NCBI GenBank assembly: GCA_017548225.1
Contig: JAFYMV010000254.1
Coordinates: forward strand, 1 to 13,307
Reading direction: 5' to 3'
Source: Bacteroidaceae bacterium
GTDB lineage: Bacteria > Bacteroidota > Bacteroidia > Bacteroidales > Bacteroidaceae
Length of the DNA: 13,307 nt
Shown: one piece after another, positions 1-8,203 of the stretch
Numbering within the stretch: the stretch's first letter is position 1
Layout of the letters: each line of letters opens with the position of its first letter
The notes under the pieces: model-generated
Told to the model about the DNA's origin: nothing
The model's input: only the letters and a program-made list of their open reading frames with translations
The model's database searches: none
Made by a program: the position numbers and the translations under genes

Positions 1-105
1 GTCAAAAACAAAGCAACGGTGAATGTCTCATGGGTATGTTTTTGTACTCCTTTGTTATATTGGTCGTGATGATTGGTATAATGTAAGGTGACGTATATAC
101 TATCG

Positions 106-201
106 GCGTGAGGCTTCGCGTTGCTCGTTTCGACAAATCGGGCAATGCGAAGGCCTTACAGAGTGGAGCGAGCAACAAGTGACTGGCTTCACGCTTTTTT
201 T
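106..201 (+). terminator. Rho-independent terminator or attenuator stem before the lipoprotein operon
   Basis: Bases 106-115 (GCGTGAGGCT) pair with 185-194 (GGCTTCACGC), including two G-T wobble positions. The stem is followed directly by seven T residues at 195-201, which is the form of an intrinsic terminator on the + strand. A second inner stem pairs 120-127 (GTTGCTCG) exactly with 169-176 (CGAGCAAC). The next gene starts 56 nt after the T run. It could end an upstream transcript that lies outside the window, or it could act as an attenuator in the leader of the operon. The sequence alone does not decide, because no clear Bacteroidetes-type promoter (TTTG, then TAnnTTTG) is visible on either side. 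Confidence 0.6.
111..156 (+). promoter_or_regulatory. Leader hairpin that competes with the terminator stem
   Basis: Bases 111-127 pair with 139-156 in a stem of about 17 pairs with one bulged G (153) and a few G-T pairs. The loop is 128-138. The 5' arm is the same sequence that forms the left side of the terminator-like fold (106-127 with 169-194), so most of the two structures cannot coexist. This is the geometry of an antiterminator/terminator switch. It does not match a riboswitch class that I recognise. It could also be a repeated intergenic palindrome with no regulatory role. Confidence 0.4.
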
Positions 202-257
202 ATAGAGTAAACGAAACTATGATTTGCCATTTGAGGCCGGTGGCAAAAGATTAAATA

Positions 258-809
258 ATGAAACGTATGAAAAGTTTCTTTCTGAAGAGTGGCCTCCTCA
301 TGATGGCCATGGGTATGATCTTTGCTTCATGTAGCGAAGAGGACATCAACAACGGCAATGACAATGGCGGTCAAAACAACGCAAAGAAGCCTGCTGCAGC
401 AGTAGTTGTTGAGTACACGGTGCTTGAGACGGCCGATTTCGTGGAGTATTGCGACATCGTGTTGGAATACAACGATGGCAGTGGCGTCAAGACGGAGACC
501 ATCACCGCTACTGAGTGGAAGAAGACCTTTACCACTGCACTCCCTTGCAAATTTACTTTCAACAAAACCGTAACTCTCAAGGCGGATAAGGATATGGCGG
601 CAGCCGAGAAGGTGAGTTATCATCAGAATGGCTACCACCTTAACTATTATCTTATCGATGCTGACGGTGCTACCGTGGATAAGGGCACTAGTCTCTCTAA
701 CACGGGTAAGGCTACGGCAGCAGCCAGCAAGATAGCCGCAAGCGTTGCAGAAGGCCGCTTCAACACGACAAAAACCTACGAGTTTGATGCCGAGGGCAAG
801 CTGAAATAA
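258..809 (+). CDS. Small surface lipoprotein of unknown function, first gene of the operon
   Basis: This is a 183-residue protein with an SPII signal peptide: a basic N-terminus, a methionine-rich hydrophobic core, and a lipobox FASC with Cys25. The next residues are Ser-Glu-Glu-Asp, an acidic cluster like the lipoprotein export signal that sends Bacteroidetes lipoproteins to the cell surface. An Asn/Gly-rich tether (about 31-42) follows. The remainder (about 45-183) is rich in Thr, Val and Lys with alternating beta-strand character, and has no domain I recognise. The start at 258 follows an A/T-rich stretch (AAAGATTAAATA). A second Met at codon 4 (267) is possible. The signal peptide closely resembles that of the next gene, 39 nt downstream, so the two probably share ancestry at their 5' ends. 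It may be a soluble partner or accessory to the MACPF proteins, but that rests on position only. Confidence 0.8.
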   Translation: MKRMKSFFLKSGLLMMAMGMIFASCSEEDINNGNDNGGQNNAKKPAAAVVVEYTVLETADFVEYCDIVLEYNDGSGVKTETITATEWKKTFTTALPCKFTFNKTVTLKADKDMAAAEKVSYHQNGYHLNYYLIDADGATVDKGTSLSNTGKATAAASKIAASVAEGRFNTTKTYEFDAEGKLK

Positions 810-848
810 GTAGAGTGATTACATACCATAACTTAATATAATGAGAAT

Positions 849-2333
849 ATGGAAAAGAACTTTTTGAAAAGTGCCATGTTGATGATGGCACTGGGTATGG
901 CATTCGTGTCGTGCCAAGACGATGTAGCAGACGAACTCACCCTTGGAACGGGTGAAGATGGAGCAAAGGAAGTAACTATCAATCGTATTGGTGGTATTAT
1001 TGAACTTCCTATTGTAACTAATACAGAGTGGAAGGCATCACTTCCTGCTGACTGCGATTGGGTAGGCTTGAGCGATAGCATTGGCACAGGTAACCATACA
1101 CTTGAAATTTTTGTAGATTACAATGATCCACGCTTTGCTGAAGAGCGTCGTGTTGATCTCGTTGTAACGGCTGGCAATTTGATTAAAACTATCCGTGTAC
1201 GCCAATATGCAGGTATTACAGATGGTGAGAATAGCGCTTATATCAATGACTCTGTTGGTTTTAATGACCTCTACTTTACTCGTGGATTGGGTTGTGGTAT
1301 TAACATTAGTCCTGTGTCAGAAGGAGATATGGTGAGAAGCCCTTTGTTTAGCAAACCTTTGTTGGATGTTTTGGCAACGAAGAATACTATTTATGAGGGT
1401 ATTGTTGCAGAGTCTACAGATCCTAGGCTGATTGGTCGTGTTGGGGTACGAGATACTTTAGCTACAACTCCTCAAGGATTGGACATTGATGCAGCCATCA
1501 ATGTAACTTATGGACTGTTTAAATTGGATATTAAAGGAACATATAAAATGGGGCACTCTCATACAAAGAATAATTACAAGTATGATGTCTCCTATGTGGT
1601 TCCACGTGTACAGACTAGTGCTGATGTTCCGACGCTTCGTACTTTGCTTAATAATAAAGATTTGGCTATGTATGCATTTACTCCTGGATTTTTGGAAGAT
1701 AGACAGAATATTATTGATAAATTAGAACAATTGACTGATGAAGAATTAGACAAACTTGTTACAGGTGACCCTGTAGCATGGGAATCGTCAAGGAAAGTGA
1801 GAAATATTAATAATGCCATTAGTCTTTTGAATGATGACTATGGTGCAGCATTTGTAACAAGCGCAAGATTGGGCGGTAGCTGTACTATGAGCATCGAATG
1901 TGATACTACAGCGCTATTGGATACAACAATAGTCACAGGTTCGATAAAAACTGCCATTGAAGCGGGACTTCTTACTGTGAAAGCTGATGTGGCGGCAAGT
2001 TATTACAATATCTCTGATTCAATATTGCGTAAGGCTTCTTATGCATTCGAAATTCGTGGAGGAAGCGCTGAAACCAATAAGAATTTGACTCAATCGCTAA
2101 ATTTGGAAACAACCCAGATTAATTCAGCTGCAATAAATAATGAGTTGGGTGCTTGGATAGGAACCATTCCTACAAACTTGACAAGTGAAGAGGCTATGCA
2201 AAATATGGCAGTTATTGATTATGGGTATAGACCTATTTGGAACCTGTTCGGTGATTATTATGATGTCGTTCGTGGATGGTATCTTATGAAATATAAAGAT
2301 AAAAAGACTTTTATTGATATAGAGAAGTTGTAA
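849..2333 (+). CDS. BACON-MACPF lipoprotein (perforin-like pore former, diverged)
   Basis: The protein has 494 residues. The signal peptide ends in lipobox FVSC (Cys22), followed by Gln-Asp-Asp, which suggests surface display. Residues about 38-121 look like a BACON domain, with the typical TNTEWKAS turn, a DWV segment and a closing VRQYAG strand. Residues about 135-467 are a MACPF/CDC-type domain. It begins with a GLGCGIN segment, has the signature region YGAAFVTSARLGG at 331-343, a conserved Trp at 436 (AWIGTIP) and the closing motif PIWNLF at 462-467. The usual signature is Y-G-T-H followed by G-G. Here Thr-His is replaced by Ala-Ala, so the protein may be a non-lytic or partner subunit. 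MACPF proteins insert beta-hairpins to form membrane pores, and in Bacteroidales some are secreted antimicrobial proteins (the BSAP family). It is followed by the second MACPF gene after 33 nt. The target is unknown. Confidence 0.85.
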   Translation: MEKNFLKSAMLMMALGMAFVSCQDDVADELTLGTGEDGAKEVTINRIGGIIELPIVTNTEWKASLPADCDWVGLSDSIGTGNHTLEIFVDYNDPRFAEERRVDLVVTAGNLIKTIRVRQYAGITDGENSAYINDSVGFNDLYFTRGLGCGINISPVSEGDMVRSPLFSKPLLDVLATKNTIYEGIVAESTDPRLIGRVGVRDTLATTPQGLDIDAAINVTYGLFKLDIKGTYKMGHSHTKNNYKYDVSYVVPRVQTSADVPTLRTLLNNKDLAMYAFTPGFLEDRQNIIDKLEQLTDEELDKLVTGDPVAWESSRKVRNINNAISLLNDDYGAAFVTSARLGGSCTMSIECDTTALLDTTIVTGSIKTAIEAGLLTVKADVAASYYNISDSILRKASYAFEIRGGSAETNKNLTQSLNLETTQINSAAINNELGAWIGTIPTNLTSEEAMQNMAVIDYGYRPIWNLFGDYYDVVRGWYLMKYKDKKTFIDIEKL

Positions 2334-2366
2334 TTATTTTATATTCCTTAATAAAATATAGGTGTA

Positions 2367-4649
2367 ATGCGTAGAAACTACTACCTATATCCAATATGCA
2401 TCGTGGCAATGCTGCTTATGGCAGCATGCCACGATGATACGGATAATATGTTGGCTGACTTGAGGCTTAGCGATACAAACATAAGGATAGGAACATTGGG
2501 TCGCTACTATACGATAACAGTTTCTGATATGCGGGATGAGGACACTATATCCATCGTCTCACCAACCGAAGATTGGATAGTGGTCGATGGTATATGTAGA
2601 AATACAATTACCCTATATGTAAAACCAAATGAAACACAGCGCCATCGATATGGCACTGTGCATATACAATCGATACGAGGCAGAAAAGCCTCGTTGCTCG
2701 TAGATCAACTTTCTGAAGCGGAGGATGGTAACAATGCCTTAGATTCTGGGTCACTCGAAGTAAAATCGCGTGTAGGATGGGGGTATGATCTTACCAAAGA
2801 CTATATGGATGTGTCGAGTGCAACAGAACAAGTATTCAGTTACGAAGGATTGCTAGGCTATGAGAAGGGATATGGTATTATCGTAGCTCAAGATAGACGT
2901 AACTATTTAGACTATACCATACATACAGCTTACTCTATTGCCGAGATGGCCGAGCACTTAATGAAGGAACAAACCGATGGTGTGTCGTTCTTTGGACTGA
3001 GCAAGAAGGTTACCAAATATAAAGTGGTAGATAATTTCGAACAGTCGCAGAATAGCTATGGATTTGCAAAAATTACAAAGACTGTAGCTACGCGCTATAT
3101 TGATTTCGGTAAAGTGGAGGATATTATCCACGCAGGGCGTACCGATATCTTTACAAAAGAGTTCACTGAACTTTATAAAGCAGTACTCGAAAGCCCTACA
3201 CAAGAAAATGCCGAACGATTGGTGACAAAGTTTGGTACACATGTAGTCACATACGCTGACCTTGGAGGTCGCTTGGAATATACCGTAAACTTCAATGCAC
3301 GCCAAGTAAGTCGCGATGAGATGGAGAGGGTGATGAAATACAAGAACGGTAAACTGAAAGAGGCAGATGAAGAACGACGGAAAAACGAATTCAGCACATT
3401 AAGTAGTACGATGACCGCTACCGCTTTTGGAGGCTCTGAAGCTACGCGTCTTGCCTTACAAACGGCAACTGTATCGGACGATGCCAATCAGCAAATTCCA
3501 GGGGAATTACTTTCTGCATGGGCCAATACGGTGACCTATGAACAGCAGGATAATCTTGCCATGTCGAATTGTCGACTTACTCCAATCTGGCATTTGTTTG
3601 TCGATGTCGAGGCACGAAATTGTGTACTGAGTTATATAATTCGTATGGTAGATAATATGGTGCTATCTCCTGAGATGCGAGAAATGTTAGGGCTTAATGG
3701 TTATTATAAATTTTCTGTTGGAGAATTGGAACCTAATAATTTTAATCGAACTTTAGTAAAGGTCGCTTATATTTACAATATGCCTACCATGGAAATATGC
3801 AATGAATATGTTCCCGAAATACGAGGTGATGGTAGAGTCACTATTGTATATCCTATAACTTCACAATCAACCAATATACGTAGAGGCTTTTTTCTTGGTG
3901 ATGACGAAAATGCACCATGTGAAGTTAGCTTTGATGATAAAGGCGGATGTTATGTCACTCATATAGAAGGTTTCCAAGTAGGTGATATTATAGATACTTT
4001 ATATTATATTGATGGTGCGCTATATGCTGATAATATGAATATCCCAGTACAGAATGTTATGGGTAAAATTGATCTAGTTAATCAATTTTATAATATAAGT
4101 TCTTATGGTGAAAATTGGTGGTATGATGATGCATATTATCCTTTGGTAAAAATTGGTCCAGGATATTGGTCCCGCATAAATGCAATAGGATGCAAGACTA
4201 CGATTCGTGATGTTCCATCCCATAGTGTCATGGTACATCATTTATCAGTAGAGGGGATAAATTATATAGATGCTTCATGTTTAGAGAAACCGTACATTGC
4301 AACTGTTGACGACTTGAATGCTTTGATTAATTATATAGGGAATAATCAAAAAGCATTATTTAAGGATCAACAAACAGGTTTTGACGCCTCTTTCGATGGT
4401 TGTTGCAGAGTTGTTGCTGAATATGATGGTCCAGAATTATGGTATATTAGTTATAACCTGGAAAACAAAAATAAAAACTGTTATAGTTTGTTTAGGAATG
4501 GCAAGAATGGAAAATGTTTAGAACTACATTCTGATTATACTTTTAGTGTTGTGGATGTTCAATCGTTTGAAAATGGAAAAAGTTTTAATGGGCATTACTT
4601 TCCGTATCGTCTCTATTATAATAATAAACGTAAATACCCTAAGCGATGA
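2367..4649 (+). CDS. MACPF lipoprotein with BACON-like N-terminus and FISUMP-like C-terminus
   Basis: The protein has 760 residues. Lipobox MAAC gives Cys21, followed by His-Asp-Asp-Thr-Asp, an acidic surface-export type signal. Residues about 32-118 resemble a BACON domain (EDWIVVDG segment, closing LLVDQLSEAE). The MACPF domain spans about 132-411. It opens with VGWGYDLTKDY, carries the full signature FGTHVVTYADLGG at 289-301 and closes with TPIWHLF (Pro406-Phe411). A charged helical stretch (KLKEADEERRK) lies where the second membrane-inserting segment of MACPF proteins normally sits. Residues about 412-580 hold a region also present in the next protein (anchor YPITSQSTN from Tyr495). Residues about 590-755 resemble a degenerate FISUMP domain, with YPLVKIGPGYW, a DLNALINYIG segment, a GFDASFDG segment and a final FPYRLYY strand. 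The DNA becomes visibly more A/T-rich from about 3650, which suggests that the C-terminal part has a different history. The stop codon overlaps the next start (ATGA). Confidence 0.87.
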   Translation: MRRNYYLYPICIVAMLLMAACHDDTDNMLADLRLSDTNIRIGTLGRYYTITVSDMRDEDTISIVSPTEDWIVVDGICRNTITLYVKPNETQRHRYGTVHIQSIRGRKASLLVDQLSEAEDGNNALDSGSLEVKSRVGWGYDLTKDYMDVSSATEQVFSYEGLLGYEKGYGIIVAQDRRNYLDYTIHTAYSIAEMAEHLMKEQTDGVSFFGLSKKVTKYKVVDNFEQSQNSYGFAKITKTVATRYIDFGKVEDIIHAGRTDIFTKEFTELYKAVLESPTQENAERLVTKFGTHVVTYADLGGRLEYTVNFNARQVSRDEMERVMKYKNGKLKEADEERRKNEFSTLSSTMTATAFGGSEATRLALQTATVSDDANQQIPGELLSAWANTVTYEQQDNLAMSNCRLTPIWHLFVDVEARNCVLSYIIRMVDNMVLSPEMREMLGLNGYYKFSVGELEPNNFNRTLVKVAYIYNMPTMEICNEYVPEIRGDGRVTIVYPITSQSTNIRRGFFLGDDENAPCEVSFDDKGGCYVTHIEGFQVGDIIDTLYYIDGALYADNMNIPVQNVMGKIDLVNQFYNISSYGENWWYDDAYYPLVKIGPGYWSRINAIGCKTTIRDVPSHSVMVHHLSVEGINYIDASCLEKPYIATVDDLNALINYIGNNQKALFKDQQTGFDASFDGCCRVVAEYDGPELWYISYNLENKNKNCYSLFRNGKNGKCLELHSDYTFSVVDVQSFENGKSFNGHYFPYRLYYNNKRKYPKR

Positions 4650-7600
4650 AATTAAAGTTTATTCTCAGTCTACTGACAGGGCTTTCTATAGTCTTTATAA
4701 GTTGTAATGATGATGAACTTCTATCATTTGATAATAGTCTATTTAGTGATATCGAATGTGGACATGAAGGCCCAATGACACGTACCGAAGCTATTCAACT
4801 TGTTCTTAGTCGTGGTATAGGTTATGGTTACAATGGCATTGATGGTGAATCGTGTAATGTGATGGATGTGCGTAGTCAAGTGTTGGATCCTGATGGCATT
4901 AGAGCCATGAATGTTGATTTTCGCATCAATGAAGTATATTCTCCTCAGGTGTCATATAACACAGCGACAGCATATAGCCTAAATGAACTGCTCCAAAAAC
5001 TTTATTTTGGTGGCGGTCTAAATGCCGAAGCTGCAATTGCTTTCAAAGGGAGTGTAAGAGGTACACTGCAGCTTTATACAAAAGCAAAAACGAACTCGTT
5101 TTATTGCCGTACTTCGGCTCTTCTCAGTGGATTTAATGCTAGTGTAGATGCTCCTTCGGTGAGTGCACTCGTCAAAGATCATCCAGAAGTGCTGACAAAG
5201 AATTTTCGTAATGCAGTTGCCCGATTGGGTGATGAACCCACAAAGATGCAGATGGACTCACTCATTAGGCAGTACGGAACACATGTTGTCACAAAATGTC
5301 AGATGGGAGGAAAGCTCGAACTTGACATCCGTTTAGAAAAGGATACTATAGCGACATTGGAACAACAACATGCTATTGCCGAAGTTTCGCTACTTAGCTT
5401 ATATGACCATTCAAATTTGAGTGAGAATGACTATCGTGACCTGAAAATCATAAACTCTGGCGATAGCCATCTTACTGTGCGTGGTGGCGACACAAGAGAA
5501 CTGGATTTCTCTGTGTTTAATTTTAAATGGGGAGAGAATAATGCGAAGATGGATGCTATAGGAAAGTGGATGGGCACTATTGGTATAACTGAAGACCAAC
5601 AACAATATTTAGAGCTTATTGACATGCAAATGACTCCAATATGGAGATTTGTTCCCAACAAACAGGTTGCAAAAATGTTAGAGGCTCATATATTAGGAAC
5701 TGCTGACGTGTTATTGGATATCTATGGTTATCAAAACTTTGTGAATACAGCATTCCATATCCCGCCACTCAATACATATCAAGGACAGGAGATTATGGAA
5801 AATCAAGTAAAGAATGTATATAATATTTTGGTCGGTGGACGTTATGTGGCAACTTATTGTAGAGAATGGGTTGACATTATTGATATAAATGAACCTGTAT
5901 GGGTGGCTTATCCTGTTTATAACCAGCAGGTAAACACTGCGACAGGACTCTGTATTCATAATGGAAAGGCTTATAGAGTAGGATGGCGGTTTGGTGAGTA
6001 CTATGTGGAAGAAATAGGAGAGACTGATAGCAAAACGGTATATATGACATTAGGATGCTTGTATCCCGAATCTACAGAGGGAGTGGACTATCAAGAGGGG
6101 AAATTGTGTGTAGGATATGAGTGGCCATCTTCTATAAACAAGGAAGGCAAGCTTAATACTGACAATCCCATTTATCTACCCTACAAGAAAAATGACGATT
6201 TCTATTTGCTTAAAATAGATGGAGAAGAGCAATCGGGTAACCTTAAAGGACTTCCCAACTGGATTTTTGACGAGAAACAAAACCGTATGGTGCGTAGTAA
6301 AGATTATATTTACTATTGTAATTCCCAAGAAATGGCGTATGTAGAGAATCATACTGATGTGTTAGAGTATATTGATTTACGTAGACTGACGGAGGATATT
6401 GTGATTACAAAGGATGTAACTGTCAGTCATACGACGTCTCACAAACTTACTATAGCTGACGGTGTAACCTTGACTCTTAACAATGCGGTGATTAACAATC
6501 AGATTAAATGTGAGGGTAATGCTGTAATAGAACTAGCCGATGGCTCGAAAAATAGTGTGACTGCAACAGATGTCCCTGCCATAGAATTGGGTGATAAAGG
6601 AACAACATTGATTATCTACGGAACGGATAAAAGTAGCCTTACAGTAAAATCTTCCGATGCAGCAGGTATAGGTTCTGCCTTTGCGAAAGCTTGTGGAAGT
6701 ATTGCTATCTATGGCGGTGTGATCACAGCTACAGGTGGTTACCAATCTGCAGGTATAGGTAGTTCTAGGTTAGGAAAATGTGAGAATATTGACATTTTTG
6801 GTGGAATGGTATGTGCTACTGGTGGGAAGTCTGGAGGAGCAGGCATTGGTAGTGGAGCTTATGCTTCGTGTGGCGATATTGAAATTTCAAGAGCTTATGT
6901 CTATGCTAAAGGACGACAAGGAGGTATGGGTATCGGAGATGGTAATATAGGAAGGTGTGGCTATATAAGAATCTATGAAAATGTAGCAGAAGTTGTTGCT
7001 GTAGCATGTGATTTTGATAGCCCTAGCTCAATTGCTTCACACCTTGAAGCTGTAAAAATACGAGATGGAGCAAATGTGAAAGATGTTGTATATGTCAATT
7101 TGGATCAGCAAACCTCGGATATAATACTGGAACGCCATTGTCTTCTCAGTGGTACGACTAATCACAAAGTAACAATAAAGGGTGTTGCAGATGTCTTTAT
7201 GGAAGATGCTCATGTCAAAAACCAATTGTGCTGTTCGGGAGATATAACAATAAGGTTAGAGGATGGTACATGCAATAGTGTTGAATGTGGAGATGATGAC
7301 GAACCAGGAATAAAGGTTGACATGCTGTGCAAACTAAGAATTAAAGGTGAGGCAGGACAGCTTTCGGTAAAATCAAAGGGTACAGGTATTGGCGGTAAAT
7401 CGCAAGATGTTGGTGGCGATGTGACCATTGAAAGTGGTGAAGTAAATATTGTTGCCGAAGGAGAAGGATGTGCTGGAATTGGCGCAGGAAAAGCAGGGGC
7501 TTGTAATGATATTGTAATTTCTGGTGGTACTATAACGGTAATTGGAGGCGAAGAAGCTGCGGCCATCGGAAGTGGTGCTAGAAGTGCTTGTGGGTATATA

Positions 7601-8203
7601 AAAATCTATGGCGGTAAGGTGATAGCAAATACAGGCGTGAAAGGAGCTGCAATAGGTACTGGAAGTGGTAGCTATTGTGCCGATATTACAATCACAGGCG
7701 GCATAGTAAATGCTACAGGTGGTACTTATGGAGCAGGTATAGGTGGTGGCGCTGATGGCTTATGTGGTAATATAAACATCTCTGGTGGTGATGTTATTGC
7801 CCAAGGTGGTGATGGTAACGATGAACAAGGAGGTGGTGTAGGTATTGGTGGTGGTTATAATTGTGAAAAGATTAATATTTCAAGTGGAAAAATTATTGCA
7901 ATTGGTGGAATTAAAGGTGGCGCTGGAATTGGCAGTGGTAGTGGCGCAAACCATATATGCGGAAAGATTTCTCTTACCGGAGGTTATATCCAAGCATTAG
8001 GTCATGACGGCGGAGCAGGTATTGGTAGTAGTAATGATAATAGTAGCTGTGGAGATATTGTCATCAGGAATACTGTAGATGAGGTCTATGCTATAGCTAA
8101 ACGGGGCATGAATGCTCAGGCAATAGGTGCTGGCGCAAATGGTAGTACTAGTGGTCGCATTACAATAGATGAAGATGCAAATGTCGTTAGCGATTATGAA
8201 TAG
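4646..8203 (+). CDS. Giant MACPF lipoprotein with C-terminal beta-helix repeats
   Basis: The protein has 1185 residues. Lipobox FISC gives Cys20, followed by Asn-Asp-Asp-Glu. There is no BACON domain. The MACPF domain runs from about 45 to 335. It opens with GIGYGYNGID, has the full signature YGTHVVTKCQMGG at 210-222, Trp308 in the WMGTIG segment, and closes with TPIWRF (Pro331). Residues about 336-560 contain the linker domain shared with the previous protein (AYPVYNQQVN around Tyr422). From 571 to the end there are two copies of a module (571-812 and 813-1185). Each copy starts with beta-strand sequence and a conserved DG-NSV segment, then runs into short repeats of the type GDIxIxGGxVxATGG-GAGIGSG. 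These are probably right-handed beta-helix turns and possibly bind carbohydrate. Most turns carry one Cys at the same position. A likely role is target binding at one end and pore formation at the other. Start overlap with the upstream gene is 4 nt. Confidence 0.87.
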   Translation: MKLKFILSLLTGLSIVFISCNDDELLSFDNSLFSDIECGHEGPMTRTEAIQLVLSRGIGYGYNGIDGESCNVMDVRSQVLDPDGIRAMNVDFRINEVYSPQVSYNTATAYSLNELLQKLYFGGGLNAEAAIAFKGSVRGTLQLYTKAKTNSFYCRTSALLSGFNASVDAPSVSALVKDHPEVLTKNFRNAVARLGDEPTKMQMDSLIRQYGTHVVTKCQMGGKLELDIRLEKDTIATLEQQHAIAEVSLLSLYDHSNLSENDYRDLKIINSGDSHLTVRGGDTRELDFSVFNFKWGENNAKMDAIGKWMGTIGITEDQQQYLELIDMQMTPIWRFVPNKQVAKMLEAHILGTADVLLDIYGYQNFVNTAFHIPPLNTYQGQEIMENQVKNVYNILVGGRYVATYCREWVDIIDINEPVWVAYPVYNQQVNTATGLCIHNGKAYRVGWRFGEYYVEEIGETDSKTVYMTLGCLYPESTEGVDYQEGKLCVGYEWPSSINKEGKLNTDNPIYLPYKKNDDFYLLKIDGEEQSGNLKGLPNWIFDEKQNRMVRSKDYIYYCNSQEMAYVENHTDVLEYIDLRRLTEDIVITKDVTVSHTTSHKLTIADGVTLTLNNAVINNQIKCEGNAVIELADGSKNSVTATDVPAIELGDKGTTLIIYGTDKSSLTVKSSDAAGIGSAFAKACGSIAIYGGVITATGGYQSAGIGSSRLGKCENIDIFGGMVCATGGKSGGAGIGSGAYASCGDIEISRAYVYAKGRQGGMGIGDGNIGRCGYIRIYENVAEVVAVACDFDSPSSIASHLEAVKIRDGANVKDVVYVNLDQQTSDIILERHCLLSGTTNHKVTIKGVADVFMEDAHVKNQLCCSGDITIRLEDGTCNSVECGDDDEPGIKVDMLCKLRIKGEAGQLSVKSKGTGIGGKSQDVGGDVTIESGEVNIVAEGEGCAGIGAGKAGACNDIVISGGTITVIGGEEAAAIGSGARSACGYIKIYGGKVIANTGVKGAAIGTGSGSYCADITITGGIVNATGGTYGAGIGGGADGLCGNINISGGDVIAQGGDGNDEQGGGVGIGGGYNCEKINISSGKIIAIGGIKGGAGIGSGSGANHICGKISLTGGYIQALGHDGGAGIGSSNDNSSCGDIVIRNTVDEVYAIAKRGMNAQAIGAGANGSTSGRITIDEDANVVSDYE
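6662..7015 (+). repeat. In-frame short repeats, module 1 of the beta-helix region (about 4 units)
   Basis: About four coding repeats of roughly 26-30 residues, each opening with a GIG turn (AGIGSA, AGIGSS, AGIGSG, MGIGDG), then a Cys (KAC, GKC, ASC, GRC), then a strand of type GxIxIxGG and a second strand ending in ATGG or similar. The repeats are clear at protein level but diverged at DNA level, so they are old rather than freshly amplified. Confidence 0.8.
7382..8200 (+). repeat. In-frame short repeats, module 2 of the beta-helix region (about 9 units)
   Basis: About nine coding repeats of the same type as in module 1, with turns TGIGGK, AGIGAG, AAIGSG, AAIGTG, AGIGGG, VGIGGG, AGIGSG, AGIGSS and QAIGAG. 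Seven carry the aligned Cys. The first unit (DVGGD) and the last (STSGR) lack it. The spacing varies slightly, with one longer loop (GGDGNDEQGG). The unit number is about twice that of module 1, so the two modules expanded independently after the duplication. Confidence 0.8.

Noticed and set aside
77..82. Perfect TATAAT with TTTG at 51-54, 22 nt upstream
   Set aside because: Bacteroidetes primary promoters use TTTG and TAnnTTTG, and the sequence after TATAAT does not fit. In this A/T-rich leader the match could be chance, so no promoter is called. A TATGATTTG at 218-226 has the wrong internal spacing (three instead of two bases).
7210..7566. Minus-strand frame of 118 codons rich in Pro and Ser
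   Set aside because: It is the mirror image of the Gly-rich repeat coding of the giant MACPF gene.
8169..8195. Earlier ATG for the BMP-family lipoprotein
   Set aside because: It would put nine extra residues before the basic n-region of the signal peptide and enlarge the overlap with the upstream gene. The ATG at 8196 gives a normal SPII signal and an 8-nt overlap.
6662..8200. Regular repeats considered as a CRISPR array or DNA satellite
   Set aside because: The periodicity is in the protein, the frame is open throughout, and the DNA copies are diverged without constant repeats and unique spacers.
849..8203. Possibility that the three MACPF genes are one gene broken by frameshifts
   Set aside because: Each has its own signal peptide, lipobox and complete MACPF domain, so they are separate genes.
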